Source: Mucilaginibacter geliditolerans (lineage in GTDB: Bacteria > Bacteroidota > Bacteroidia > Sphingobacteriales > Sphingobacteriaceae). From it: a stretch of 64,000 nucleotides of DNA. Made by a program: the position numbers and the translations under genes. The stretch lies in the NCBI RefSeq assembly GCF_014200495.1, contig NZ_JACHBY010000002.1, positions 124,001 through 188,000 of the forward strand, written 5' to 3'. Positions 1-10,186 of the stretch are shown here, one piece after another; the first letter of the stretch is position 1, and every line of letters starts with the position of its first letter. The notes under the pieces were generated by a model. The model was given only the letters and a program-made list of their open reading frames with translations. It was not told the DNA's origin and did not search any database.

Positions 1-199
1 TCCAGGTGTGCGGCAAAGTTACATTAAGCTTTTGGGGGTGTTTACTCACATCATAAGCTAAGTGAAACTGCCATCCTTTATTAAAGCTGATGCGCTTACG
101 TACATTATTATTTAAAGGTAACTCATCAGTTTTTGCAAAAGATTGGTTAAACGCGAACAGTAACAGGAAAAAGAAATATTTTAGAAGTTGTTTATTCAT
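1..199 (-). CDS. Glycoside hydrolase family 2 protein, N-terminal fragment
   Basis: A reading frame opens with ATG at 199 on the minus strand and runs off the left edge after 66 codons. It begins with a Lys-containing, Phe/Leu-rich signal peptide of about 22 residues ending near SFA. It then reads RKRISFNKGWQFHLAYD and ends near LPHTW. The 'FN.GW.F' and 'LPH.W' pattern is the usual start of the sugar-binding domain of GH2 enzymes such as beta-galactosidase. The catalytic domain lies outside the window, so the sugar specificity cannot be read. It follows the SusD gene on the same strand and is probably the next gene of that PUL. A hairpin at 370-410 separates the two. Confidence 0.75.
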   Translation of the reverse strand, partial: MNKQLLKYFFFLLLFAFNQSFAKTDELPLNNNVRKRISFNKGWQFHLAYDVSKHPQKLNVTLPHTW

Positions 200-369
200 A
201 AAAAATAAAAGGGGATAACCCGGTTATTTACATTGTTGGAGGATATTATTTATAGGCTTCAGACAGCGCAATTTTAAATTGTTATTTACGGCGATGAGTG
301 GTAAGAAGAGTGTGTCGGTATAAAATCTTAGCACCATAAATTTAATTCAAAAGTAAAGCCTGCTAACAA

Positions 370-410
370 TCACAAAAGTACCTGCCTAATACCGGCAGGA
401 CACTTTGTGA
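370..410. terminator. Hairpin between susD-like and GH2 genes
   Basis: An inverted repeat pairs TCACAAAAGT (370-379) with ACTTTGTGA (402-410), and CCTGCC (381-386) with GGCAGG (394-399). It lies in the 333-bp gap (200-532) after the SusD stop and before the GH2 start. There is no strong T run, so it may be an attenuating or mRNA-stabilising hairpin rather than a full terminator. Nothing else recognisable lies in this gap. Confidence 0.5.
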
Positions 411-532
411 TACTCTAAAACAACTAAACTAAAACACCTCAATTATTATTACCCTGATTTCTGTAGCCCTGTCCGGGCTTCTTTTCGTTCTCAGTAACAC
501 AGGCTGGTTACAGTTACATGTATTTCTCATTA

Positions 533-2302
533 TTACCATCCGTATCCGGCTGTTTGTTTTAAGTTAGGATTTCGTTGAAGTTCAGCAAGAGGTATGGGCC
601 AAACGTATGTAGTGCTTGAACCAAATTGCCAGGTGAAAGGAGATATAATACTGCCCCATGGTTTTTTTATTCCATTATTATTGGCATAAACCTGGTTGTA
701 TATGGTACCCCATCTTAGCTCATCATAGTAATTAATACCTTCATTGATAAATTCAACCCTACGCTCATTTCTGATACGCAGTCTTAGATCAGTCTGCCCG
801 TTAACAGTAGTGGCAGCATTTGAATTAAGTAAGGCTACGCCTGCCCTGGCCCTTACTAAATTTACCAGTGGGACTGCGGCATCTGTTTGACCTTCCTCGT
901 TTAAGGCCTCTGCCCACATCAGCAGCACATCGGCATATCGGATCAACGGGAAATTTATCGGTTGTGCGTTCCTGCCGCCTGTTGCTGGTATTTCGGCATT
1001 GCCTTCGGCAACAAATTTACGGTGAAGATAAACCGGTGTACCTGTCATATCTGTCTGCAGGTCGCCATTAAGGGCTGCAGCCGCACGATAAGGCCAGCGC
1101 CAGGTAAGCGTTGCATTGGCAGCACCAAAAACACCGTTATAAGTTGAATAAGGTGTAATTACGCTAAGGGCTAAACGCGGATCACGATTGGCATAGGCCT
1201 GTGCAATTCTGGCCTCGTTGCCGACAGGTAAATACAAGCTCATTTCGGCCCCTCTTGCCGATGCTGCTGCAATTTCTGTTGCTGTTAAGTTATCCCGTAA
1301 AAAATAAACTTCTCTTTGGGCTGGGGTAAGTTCATTATAGCCTGGGATAACATCATCCCAGTTAAACGTGGAGCCATCCAGGTTTTGATACAGGTCGACT
1401 TCATTTGGGGGCACCAGGTAATCATCCCAGCATGAGCCATACGAAGACCGATTACCGCAAAAGAACTGCATTGTACCACCATTGCCAACCACTGCTATAT
1501 TTTGAATGGCAAAAATCATTTCGCTGCTTTGCTCATTGGCTTGTTTAAACAGGGTATAATAACTCGGAAATAACGCATAGCCTTCATTTTGCACTTGTTG
1601 AAAATCAGCAGCAGCCAGGGCGTATTGCTGCATGTACAAATACGCTTTACCACGTAATGCATAAGCAGCGCCTTTGGTTGCATGCCCGTAATTGGCATCA
1701 CCGGCTTTATAGATGGCCGGTAAATTCGGTTCATTGATCGCATCGGTTAAATCAGCAACCACCTGGCTCCAAACTTCTGCCTCTGTACTCCGGGGCTTGA
1801 TAGCCTGACTGGGCTCTGTATAAGTTAAATAAACAGGCACCCCTTTATAAAGTTGGTTTAGCTTCATATAGAAATAAGCCCTTAAAAATTTAGCTTCAGC
1901 TACATATCTTGCTTTTTTGGCAGCTACCGATGGTGATTTTAATGGGATATTGGTAATAGCGTCATTTGCACGCTGAATACCCTCATACAGGTTTTTCCAG
2001 AAATCCGCATAGATGCCATCATTTGAAGTAGAAGAGCCATTGAGTAAATTTGTCAGGTTCCTGGCCTGGGTGCTAAACCCGAGCTGATCCATCATATATG
2101 GTTCTTCCTGGCTGTCGGCACCTGTATTTTGCCCTAAACGCAAGGCCTGATAAACCCCGGCCATACCCAGGTCGGTCAGGTTATCATTTGTCCACATCGT
2201 TGAGGATGATATGGCTGTATAAGGGGTTAAATTAAGCAGATTTTTCTTACAGCTGCTTGCTAATATCAACCCTGCTAATAATATGATTATATATTTTTTC
2301 AT
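533..2302 (-). CDS. RagB/SusD family nutrient-binding outer-membrane lipoprotein
   Basis: This 589-residue protein is the surface glycan-binding partner of the SusC transporter encoded just upstream. The N-terminus is a lipoprotein signal with lipobox LASSC (Cys about residue 18) followed by KKN, as in most SusD proteins. An N-terminal SusD domain with TPR-like helices follows (YVAEAKFLRAYFYMKL near 130-145). The C-terminal SusD domain has the typical FPLIRYADVLLMWAEALNE stretch and ends with the common LxxNPxLxQxxGY tail. Only 12 bp separate it from the SusC stop, so the pair is translated from one mRNA. Its ligand is unknown. The neighbouring GH106 gene suggests a rhamnose-containing glycan. 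Confidence 0.95.
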   Translation of the reverse strand: MKKYIIILLAGLILASSCKKNLLNLTPYTAISSSTMWTNDNLTDLGMAGVYQALRLGQNTGADSQEEPYMMDQLGFSTQARNLTNLLNGSSTSNDGIYADFWKNLYEGIQRANDAITNIPLKSPSVAAKKARYVAEAKFLRAYFYMKLNQLYKGVPVYLTYTEPSQAIKPRSTEAEVWSQVVADLTDAINEPNLPAIYKAGDANYGHATKGAAYALRGKAYLYMQQYALAAADFQQVQNEGYALFPSYYTLFKQANEQSSEMIFAIQNIAVVGNGGTMQFFCGNRSSYGSCWDDYLVPPNEVDLYQNLDGSTFNWDDVIPGYNELTPAQREVYFLRDNLTATEIAAASARGAEMSLYLPVGNEARIAQAYANRDPRLALSVITPYSTYNGVFGAANATLTWRWPYRAAAALNGDLQTDMTGTPVYLHRKFVAEGNAEIPATGGRNAQPINFPLIRYADVLLMWAEALNEEGQTDAAVPLVNLVRARAGVALLNSNAATTVNGQTDLRLRIRNERRVEFINEGINYYDELRWGTIYNQVYANNNGIKKPWGSIISPFTWQFGSSTTYVWPIPLAELQRNPNLKQTAGYGW

Positions 2303-2314
2303 AACATTAAGATT

Positions 2315-5300
2315 TTAAAAAGTAGCATTTAAACCTGCGGAATACTGACGTAAAGTTGGATAACTGAATCCGCCCCCAATCTCAGGATCCAGCCCTGGCA
2401 CGTAGCTGGTAAATGTTAACAGATTGTCAGCTGAAACGAATACCCGAAGCCTGCTCATCCCTAATTTGTTCACAATTGAGTTTGAAAAACTGTACCCGAT
2501 CTGCGCATTCTTTAACTTAACGTATGATGCGTTATACAGGTAAAAATTGCTTGGTAATGAAAGGTCCTGCGGATCGGAAATATTATTGGTTAAGCGCGGA
2601 TATTTGGCAGTAATATTATTTAAAGGATCTGAAGGATTGGCTACATCATAGTAATAATGATTATTAGCTATCAGGGAACTGATGGAATGACCAGCACCAA
2701 CATAGGAGGTGGTATATCCCGCCTGCGACAAATAATTATATGCTCCAAAACTTCCAGCCCATATCATTGATAGATCAACGCCTTTATACGAGAAATTAAA
2801 TTGCAAGCCACCATTATATTTTGGTATCGGCGATTTAGAGGACAACCTTTGGTCGCCAGTACCTCCATAAACGCCATCATTATTAACATCTGCAAAAATT
2901 AATTCGCCATAATACAGGTTGCTCGGGCTGATTGTATTATTGGGCTTAAATGTATAGCCAGCTGCTATCATGGCTTTTACCCAGGCCAGATCCGCAGGTG
3001 TACGGATCATCCCATCCTTAGGGCCGCCATTTTTATTTACACTTCCGTTTGCATTGTAGTAAGTACCGGAACCTTTATAGGTCTGGTATAGGTAAAAAGA
3101 ATTGTAGGCATAGCCTTGCACAACCGCATTATTGCCCGAAATGCTTGCAACCTGGTTAATATTGGAATAATCAGAATTCAGCGATCCTTTATAATTGGTA
3201 AGCCTGTTAAAATTGTAAGCGAAGTTACCTGCCACGCTATAGTTAAAGCTGCCAATATGATCATGAAAATTTAAGGATATTTCAACGCCTTTATTCTCCA
3301 TATCGCCTATATTAACAACCGGGGCACTGGCTGTACCGGCTGCCAGAGGAATAGGCGGCGCGTATAAAATACCGCTTGTTAGTTTACGGTACACATCCAG
3401 GTCGACATTTAATTTCTCATTAAACAATCCGCCTTCTAATCCTATATTGGCTAAGGTTGTTTTCTCCCATTGGATATCAGGATTACTAAAGGTTTGGATA
3501 TTTAAACCATTTACCTGGGCGCCATTAAAGGCATAAGAGGTTGTGCCATAGGTAGACTGGTAATTGTACAATCCGGCTGAAGCAGTTGAGCTCAGCACGT
3601 TGTTACCTGTTTGGCCCCATGAAGCTTTTAGTTTTAAATTGCTGACCGTATTATTTATGTTTTGCATAAACGGCTCTTGAGATAATCGCCATCCGGCAGC
3701 AAATGCAGGAAAAAAGCCCCAGCGGTCATTCGGTGCGAATTTTGAAGAACCGTCATCTCTGAACACCGCCTCAAACAGGTATTTTTGTTTATAATTATAA
3801 TCCAGTCGCCCAAAAAATGACCTTAAACCATAATCATACTCCGTTCCGGTGTTTGTTGTGGCAGTAGTTACCGAACTTAATACATAAAGCGAAGGATCGG
3901 TAAGGCCGGTACTCAGCGCATTGAAGTCGTAGAAATTATAATAATACTGCTCAAAACCTGCCAGCGCCTCTATGTTGTGGTTTTTTGCAATGGTTTTGCT
4001 ATACTTTAATACCGAGTTAAAGGTTGTTTGGTAATATTTATTAAAATCATAATAAGACGTTGCCGCAGATAAAGGCCCTGGAGGAGCGCTTTCAACACCT
4101 GTCGCGAAATTCCATTTACCGTATTGCGGAGGGGCGCTGTTATCCTCCTGAGAAACTACCTGGTAATTAAATTTATTTTCCCAGGTTAGGCCCTTGATGA
4201 TATTAAAATTGGCGTAAAATGTAGTATTAACCCTTGATTGCGAATTGTTGCCTTGCTGCTCAAGCAAATAAGCTAATATGTTATTAGCAGTTGGGGATTC
4301 ATCCGGAGCTGAAGGATAGCCAAATTCACCATTATAATACGGGTAAACGCCCGGCGTAGTTTGGTTCAAGTAAGTAAATGCAGTTGAAACATTACCCAAC
4401 TTATAGGTTTGAAAAGACGCGAAAGTCTGTGTGCCGACCGTTAAAAACTTAGTCACTTTTGATTGCAGGTTTATCCTGAACTGATATTCGTCGGAACCTG
4501 TATTAGGCATAGCACCCGGCTCATGCAGGTAACCTGTTGATAAAAGGTATTGCGAATTATCCGACCCGCCGCTAACTGATATATTATGGTCCTGCGCCAG
4601 ATAGTTTTTAAATATCGTTTTTGACCAATCCGTATTAGGATAGGCAACATAATTAGGCACCCCGATAGCATTCAACCCATTTGGGTTAGCATTTGCTTGT
4701 TGCCATGTAGTAATGTCAGAAGCCGCATATACCGGAGAGCTGCCTGTATTAGCAGCACCCTGGTTCACCAGGTTCATAAATGTAACGTAATCGTTTACAA
4801 ATGATGGCGTAAAACTAGGATGGCTCTCTGACAAAATACCGCTGTAAGTAATGGTAGTTTTGCTTTTGCTGCCTTTTTTAGTAGTAACCAAAATAACGCC
4901 GTTGGCCGCCCTTGAACCATAGATGGATGCTGATGCAGCGTCCTTCAATACCGACACGCTTTCAATATCCACCGGGTTGATATCGTTTATAGTGGGCGTC
5001 AATACGCCATCCACAACATAAAGCGGTGTAGTACTGTTTAAGGTTCCCTGGCCCCTTATAAGTATGCTTGCGCCATCCGAGCCGGGCTGTCCTGATGACT
5101 GGTGTACGTAAGCGCCGGGGATTAAACCGGTAAGCGCTTGCGAAACGTTAGACAAAGGCCTGTCCTGCAATTCCTTTGCACCAATTGAAGCTACCGACCC
5201 AATTACGTTTACTTTTTTTTGTGTACCGTAACCAACTACAACAACCTCATTAAGGCTGCCGCTTTGGGCTGCTAAAACTACATTAATGACAGTAGCGTCG

Positions 5301-5608
5301 TTCAGTGATTTTTCCTGAGTTACAAAACCCAGATAAGAAAATACCAGTACCTGGTTTTTATCAGCTACGTTGATACTGAATGCTCCATTGTTATTGGTAA
5401 CTGTACCGTTGGCTGAGCCTTTGATTTTTACACTTACGCTGGGTAATAACTCCCCCTGGCTGTCCTTTACAGTTCCGGTTATTTTTATCGACTGGGCATA
5501 GGAAGTGCCCGCAAAAAGGAAAAGAAATGTTAAAACTGCATACACGTATCTATGCAAATGCTTTACTACTCCTGATCCTGAAAAATGATGTAAGTAAATT
5601 TTATCCAT
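2315..5608 (-). CDS. SusC/RagA family TonB-linked outer-membrane transporter
   Basis: This 1097-residue protein is the TonB-dependent barrel that imports oligosaccharides captured by its SusD partner. A signal peptide ends near SYAQ (about residue 38). Then come a carboxypeptidase-regulatory-like (CarboxypepD_reg) domain (about 43-125), the TonB-box-like stretch NEVVVVGYGTQKK, a plug with the family signature DIESVSVLKDAASASIYGSR, and a long barrel ending in ...AGLNATF with a terminal Phe. The size is normal for the family. It is the first gene of the SusC-SusD-GH2 unit. The 390-bp upstream region carries the direct-repeat module described at 5753-5818. Confidence 0.96.
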   Translation of the reverse strand: MDKIYLHHFSGSGVVKHLHRYVYAVLTFLFLFAGTSYAQSIKITGTVKDSQGELLPSVSVKIKGSANGTVTNNNGAFSINVADKNQVLVFSYLGFVTQEKSLNDATVINVVLAAQSGSLNEVVVVGYGTQKKVNVIGSVASIGAKELQDRPLSNVSQALTGLIPGAYVHQSSGQPGSDGASILIRGQGTLNSTTPLYVVDGVLTPTINDINPVDIESVSVLKDAASASIYGSRAANGVILVTTKKGSKSKTTITYSGILSESHPSFTPSFVNDYVTFMNLVNQGAANTGSSPVYAASDITTWQQANANPNGLNAIGVPNYVAYPNTDWSKTIFKNYLAQDHNISVSGGSDNSQYLLSTGYLHEPGAMPNTGSDEYQFRINLQSKVTKFLTVGTQTFASFQTYKLGNVSTAFTYLNQTTPGVYPYYNGEFGYPSAPDESPTANNILAYLLEQQGNNSQSRVNTTFYANFNIIKGLTWENKFNYQVVSQEDNSAPPQYGKWNFATGVESAPPGPLSAATSYYDFNKYYQTTFNSVLKYSKTIAKNHNIEALAGFEQYYYNFYDFNALSTGLTDPSLYVLSSVTTATTNTGTEYDYGLRSFFGRLDYNYKQKYLFEAVFRDDGSSKFAPNDRWGFFPAFAAGWRLSQEPFMQNINNTVSNLKLKASWGQTGNNVLSSTASAGLYNYQSTYGTTSYAFNGAQVNGLNIQTFSNPDIQWEKTTLANIGLEGGLFNEKLNVDLDVYRKLTSGILYAPPIPLAAGTASAPVVNIGDMENKGVEISLNFHDHIGSFNYSVAGNFAYNFNRLTNYKGSLNSDYSNINQVASISGNNAVVQGYAYNSFYLYQTYKGSGTYYNANGSVNKNGGPKDGMIRTPADLAWVKAMIAAGYTFKPNNTISPSNLYYGELIFADVNNDGVYGGTGDQRLSSKSPIPKYNGGLQFNFSYKGVDLSMIWAGSFGAYNYLSQAGYTTSYVGAGHSISSLIANNHYYYDVANPSDPLNNITAKYPRLTNNISDPQDLSLPSNFYLYNASYVKLKNAQIGYSFSNSIVNKLGMSRLRVFVSADNLLTFTSYVPGLDPEIGGGFSYPTLRQYSAGLNATF

Positions 5609-5752
5609 TTTTAATTTATGTTAATAATTTGAATTTTGTTGATAAAGCAGCTTTCAGATCTGCTGAAAGAATTTTAGAAAAACTAAAAATTGCACAGCGG
5701 CATTATTAATAAAATGGCATCTCTTTCATAATTATTTAATATTTGGTTTTAA

Positions 5753-5760
5753 CAAATTTG
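5753..5760 (-). promoter_or_regulatory. Putative -7 promoter box for susC-like gene
   Basis: Read on the minus strand this is CAAATTTG, one base from the Bacteroidota -7 consensus TAnnTTTG, about 145 bp before the SusC start. The equivalent box before the beta-helix gene (11726-11733) reads CATATTTG, and both lie exactly 21 bp from the direct-repeat operator. That shared spacing is the main reason to believe it. No clear -33 TTG is visible, which would fit an activator-dependent promoter. Confidence 0.5.
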
Positions 5761-5781
5761 AAGCAAGCGCCTAAAAACGAA

Positions 5782-5818
5782 GGGGTAAAATCCTAAGCAA
5801 TTAGGGGTGATATTCTAA
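5782..5818 (-). promoter_or_regulatory. Direct-repeat operator, probable HTCS binding site (susC copy)
   Basis: Plus-strand sequence GGGGTAAAATCCTAA (5782-5796) is followed by GGGGTGATATTCTAA (5804-5818). The repeats start 22 bp apart, about two helical turns, so a dimer could bind one DNA face. The same pair with the same spacing occurs at 11755-11791 before the beta-helix gene. The AraC-type output domain of the HTCS encoded next door is the obvious candidate to bind it. This site lies in the 390-bp gap between the HTCS stop (5999) and the SusC start (5608), and nothing else recognisable is in the gap. Confidence 0.7.
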
Positions 5819-5998
5819 ATGATCACAAAATCGGCTGGTATTTTAGATGGTAATTACAGGAAAATAAGGCTGATAGGAATTGAGTTGCTGATTTGCCGTA
5901 AATAGAATCAGCCTGCTGGGTATTTAGCCAGGATTGTAGTGATAAAACGAGGATTTGGGAGAGCTATAATTGGTTCTGTGGGGTGATATGCAGATCGA

Positions 5999-8900
5999 TC
6001 AGGATAAAAATTCACTTGGTGTTTTTCCGAATCTCTTTTTGAATTCTTTGCTGAAGTATTTACGGTCGCTGAAGCCTACCATGTAAGCTATTTCATTAAT
6101 GTTGTAACGTTTACTCTGCAACAACAGTACTGCCTTATTCATTTTTATCGATTTAATGAAATCATTAACGGGCATCCCGGTAAGCATATGTAATTTTTTG
6201 TATAAAACCGGCTGGCTCATGGCAACAGCCTTTGCTAAATGCGGTACACCAAATTCCAGACTATCTATATGTTCTTCTATTATGCTTATTACCCTGCTCA
6301 AAAATTCATTATCTATCGAATTCAATAATTTCTCAACCTCATTGTTATTATGCAGAGGCGAAAGAGAGGAAATTTGAATACCATCACCGGATTTTAATTT
6401 ATGACTAATACTTTCACGGATCTTTTCACTCAGCTTTAAAAGATTGCTGATCTGCAACATCAATACTTCAACACTAAATGGTTTGGTTAGATACACATCC
6501 GCTCCCATTTTTAACCCGTTGATATGATTAGAATTCATTGCTTTAGCTGTTAAAAGAATTACGGGTATATGGCTCGTTCTTTCATCGGTTTTTAATTTAT
6601 TACAAAGGGTAAACCCATCCATTTCAGGCATCATTACATCGCTGATGATGATATCAGGAATACATTCCGTTGCTGATTCCCAACCTTCCACACCGTTCAC
6701 ACATTGAATAACTTTATAATGACCCTGCAACGAGCTATTTATGAAAGAACGGATATCAGCGTTATCCTCAACTACCAAAATAAGTTTATCCTTATTGCCA
6801 GGAGATGTAAGGTCATCATCAATTTCTGAACTAATGGTTGTTGTAAAATCGCTGTTTGCTTTCTCTTCGTACTGGCCTGGAACATCGTTGATAACAGGTG
6901 ATGTTATTAAAACCTTATTCCCAAAATGATCCATTCCTTTTTTTAAAGTAACCTGAAAGCTGGTGCTGTTGCCGTCGGGTAAAATTTCGCTTTCAACTAT
7001 AATTGAACCTTTATGAAGTTCTATGATACTTTTGGCAAGCGCGAGGCCAATTCCATAACCGGTATTTTGCTTTCCATAATCATTTTCCTGAAAATAATTC
7101 TTGAATAAGTTTTCCAGATTTTCGGGGGCGATACCCTTACCATTATCCGCTATGGTAATTGTAACGGTATCTTTATTTTCTTCGATGATAACCTTGATGC
7201 AGCCGCCATCGTGGGTAAATTTAAATGCGTTGTGAATTAAATTAAAAAACACCTTTTCTAATTGTACCCTGTCAAAATAAAGCTGGATATTTTCAGCTGA
7301 TGTAATAAAATCAGTTGTGATATTTCTTGATACAGATTGATCATAAAAAGAATTATATATTTCATACAGCACAGAGACGATATTATCCTCAGATACATGA
7401 AGCCTGAGATTCCCGGTTTCAGCTTTTCTAAAATCCATCAGTTCATTAACGAGCTGAAGCAGGCTGTTAGAACTCTTTTTTATGATCTGTAGTTCTTTGG
7501 CGTTTTCAACATCTGCAGAGCCTTGAAGTATCAATTTTTCAACAGGCCCAAATATTAAAGAAAGGTGGGTGCGGATTTCATGAGATATGTTTGTGAAGAA
7601 ATTCAACTTTAATTGCGTTAATTCCTTATCTCTTCTTAATAGTGACCTTAAAATAAAAAAACGGGCCAAAAGGAATATTAATCCACTTATAAACAATACA
7701 TACAGGCAATAAGCCCATACAGTTCCCCAAAATGGCGGCTTTACTTTAATATGCAAAATGGCGGCTTTTCCCCAAACACCATCATTATTGGTTCCCTTAG
7801 CAAAAAAGGTATAATCACCCGGGGGCACGTTAGTATATGACGCGGATGGGATAGCTGTGTAGATCCAGTCTTTATCAAAATTTGCTAATTTATAAGCGTA
7901 CCTGTTCTTTTCAGATTTTATATAGTTCAATGCCGCAAAATCAATAGTAAATATGTTTTGTGCATGTGAAAAAACTATATCATGGGTTAAGCTAACGTCT
8001 TTTGTCAATATTTCGCCACTGGGTTCAATGGGTACAGGTTTGTTAAATAACTTTAATGCGGTAATAATAACAGTGGGCGCTACATTGTTATCGTTGATTT
8101 GCGAAGGGAAGAAACTTGTTAAGCCATTAAATCCGCCAAAAAACATCTCGCCATCATCTGATTTATAGCAGGAATTGATATTGAATGTATTGGCACCCAA
8201 GCCATCACTCTTGGTGTAATTTTTAAAGGTTTTTGCCGCAATGTTAAATTTGGACAAACCGTTACTGGTACTTATCCATAGGTTACCCTCATCCTCCAAA
8301 ATACCAAGCACATTGTTATTTGCCAGTCCTTCCTTTTCAGTATAAACCTCAAAGCTTTTTTGCGCTGCATCATACATCGCCAATCCGCCGTAATAAGAGC
8401 CTATCCAAAGCCTGTCCCTTTTATCTAAATACAATGTATTTACCGATAATAAGAATTGATTGCCCAATGAATTAAAACGCTGTAATTGCCCGGAGGCATA
8501 CCATACCACAAATAAGCCCTTGTTGGTGCCTATCCATAGGTTTTTGTCTTTATCCTCCAATATACCATAAACAGATTTACGCCCGATCCTACTTTCCAGC
8601 GGACTACCGGTATGCCGTAATTGTGTGTCATTTCTGTGGAAGGCCAGCAGTCCACTTTGAGTTCCGATCCAAAAATTACTCCTCGAGTCTTCATATATCC
8701 TCAATATTTCAGATCCTAAGGTTACGGGATCATTCTCCTGGTATAAGTACTTCGTAAAATTATGGGTTGAGGCATTAAATAAATTCAGCCCACCACCATG
8801 GGTACCAACCCAAACATGCTGATCTTTATCAATATAAACTGCCTTAATCAAATCAGAACCCAATGAAAAAGCATCGTTTACCTTATTTTGATAGGTATTA

Positions 8901-10084
8901 ACCACATCTGTTTTACGGTTAAAATAATTAAGCCCCCCGCCTTCTGTACCTATCCAAAGGTTATGGAGCGCATCCTCAGCCACTGCACTAATCACATTAT
9001 TATTGATGGCAGAATGGTAGCGTACTGTTTGAAAAGTCAGGAAAGTATTATTATGGTTAGCCACCATATTAATGCCTCCCCAATAGGTGCCGATCCACAC
9101 CGTATTATCACGGTCAATAAACGTGCTATAAATGGAGTTTTGGCTTAGGCTGTTCTTATTTTCAGGATCGTGTTTATAGGCAACAAACTGATGTGTTACC
9201 GGATCCATAATACTTAATCCGGCCTGAGTTCCTATCCATATTTTTCCGGCTTTATCAACACTTAGTGTACGGATGTTATTATTAACCGGCCCATTATTGC
9301 CCGCATTATTTAAGAAACGGCTAAATGTATGATTACTTCTGTTAAATAAATCAATGCCCCCGTGCAATGTGCCTATCCATAAATTACCGGCGGGGTCTTC
9401 ATTAATGGCGGTAACATAATTGTCGCTTAAACTATTCGGCTGATCTGCTTTTTGCCGGTACATTTTGTAGGTAAAGCTTCTCCCCTGCAGGGTCATTTGT
9501 GTAAGGCCGGCTGACGATCCCAGCCAATAAGTTCCTAAATGATCCTGGTATAGAACGTGCGTATTATTTCCGTATAAGCCGGCAACGCTGTCGGGCAATT
9601 GTACAGGTGAAAATTTATTTATTTTCCGGTCCTCCAGTCGTTTTAATCCTTCGGTGCACCATACCCACAGGTTGTTTTCCCGGTCTTCGTAAATGCAGCT
9701 GATTACCTGGTTATTTGTTAGTGCCCCACCCAGGTTGATCCGTTCAAAATTATCAGTTTCGGGATTGTAACGGTTCAAGCCATTCCGGGTACCCACCCAA
9801 AGTACCTGGTGAGAATCCAGCAGTATTGAGGTAATATAATCCGACGAAAGGCTTGTCCTGTCGGCAGGATCGTTATTATAGATTTTAAAGCTAAGCGTAT
9901 TGTACTTATTAAGGCCATGCTGGGTACCATACCACATAAATCCGCGGCTATCCTGCGCAACGGCTAAAACAGAATTTTGCGATAAGCCATCATCTACAGT
10001 AAGGTTTTCAAAAACAATACTCTGACTATATGCAGCTAAGGAAAGAAATATAAAAAACAGGAATATCGCTACAACTAGTTTCAT
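5999..10084 (-). CDS. Hybrid two-component system sensor/regulator (HTCS)
   Basis: This is a one-protein sensor, kinase, receiver and transcription factor that typically activates a PUL when it binds an oligosaccharide in the periplasm. From the preferred start at 10084 (1361 residues) it has a signal peptide (VVAIFLFFIFLSLAAYSQ), many beta-propeller repeats of the 'D..G.LWIGT..GL..' type (about 25-690), a Y_Y_Y domain, a membrane helix (about 787-810), a histidine kinase core with SHEIRTHLS (His about 835), an ATPase domain with ADNGKGI and GYGIGLAL (about 975-1010), a receiver with DVMMPEMDG (Asp about 1148) and an AraC-type helix-turn-helix (about 1262-1356). An upstream in-frame ATG at 10141 would add 19 residues before the signal peptide, so 10084 is preferred. 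It lies 102 bp after the beta-helix gene and may share its transcript. Confidence 0.95.
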   Translation of the reverse strand: MKLVVAIFLFFIFLSLAAYSQSIVFENLTVDDGLSQNSVLAVAQDSRGFMWYGTQHGLNKYNTLSFKIYNNDPADRTSLSSDYITSILLDSHQVLWVGTRNGLNRYNPETDNFERINLGGALTNNQVISCIYEDRENNLWVWCTEGLKRLEDRKINKFSPVQLPDSVAGLYGNNTHVLYQDHLGTYWLGSSAGLTQMTLQGRSFTYKMYRQKADQPNSLSDNYVTAINEDPAGNLWIGTLHGGIDLFNRSNHTFSRFLNNAGNNGPVNNNIRTLSVDKAGKIWIGTQAGLSIMDPVTHQFVAYKHDPENKNSLSQNSIYSTFIDRDNTVWIGTYWGGINMVANHNNTFLTFQTVRYHSAINNNVISAVAEDALHNLWIGTEGGGLNYFNRKTDVVNTYQNKVNDAFSLGSDLIKAVYIDKDQHVWVGTHGGGLNLFNASTHNFTKYLYQENDPVTLGSEILRIYEDSRSNFWIGTQSGLLAFHRNDTQLRHTGSPLESRIGRKSVYGILEDKDKNLWIGTNKGLFVVWYASGQLQRFNSLGNQFLLSVNTLYLDKRDRLWIGSYYGGLAMYDAAQKSFEVYTEKEGLANNNVLGILEDEGNLWISTSNGLSKFNIAAKTFKNYTKSDGLGANTFNINSCYKSDDGEMFFGGFNGLTSFFPSQINDNNVAPTVIITALKLFNKPVPIEPSGEILTKDVSLTHDIVFSHAQNIFTIDFAALNYIKSEKNRYAYKLANFDKDWIYTAIPSASYTNVPPGDYTFFAKGTNNDGVWGKAAILHIKVKPPFWGTVWAYCLYVLFISGLIFLLARFFILRSLLRRDKELTQLKLNFFTNISHEIRTHLSLIFGPVEKLILQGSADVENAKELQIIKKSSNSLLQLVNELMDFRKAETGNLRLHVSEDNIVSVLYEIYNSFYDQSVSRNITTDFITSAENIQLYFDRVQLEKVFFNLIHNAFKFTHDGGCIKVIIEENKDTVTITIADNGKGIAPENLENLFKNYFQENDYGKQNTGYGIGLALAKSIIELHKGSIIVESEILPDGNSTSFQVTLKKGMDHFGNKVLITSPVINDVPGQYEEKANSDFTTTISSEIDDDLTSPGNKDKLILVVEDNADIRSFINSSLQGHYKVIQCVNGVEGWESATECIPDIIISDVMMPEMDGFTLCNKLKTDERTSHIPVILLTAKAMNSNHINGLKMGADVYLTKPFSVEVLMLQISNLLKLSEKIRESISHKLKSGDGIQISSLSPLHNNNEVEKLLNSIDNEFLSRVISIIEEHIDSLEFGVPHLAKAVAMSQPVLYKKLHMLTGMPVNDFIKSIKMNKAVLLLQSKRYNINEIAYMVGFSDRKYFSKEFKKRFGKTPSEFLS

Positions 10085-10186
10085 CTTATGGCCTGAATAT
10101 AAAATTAACGAATTCCTGGCTGACCTGAAAATCACGGGCAAATTAAATCTATTAGCTGATACTTCTCCCCATCAGGTCTGTAAAGC

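Noticed and set aside
7560..7600. HTCS kinase motif HEIRTHLS instead of HEIRTPL as sign of inactivity
   Set aside because: The phosphoacceptor His and the ATP-binding motifs are intact, and the Pro-to-His change alone does not show loss of function.
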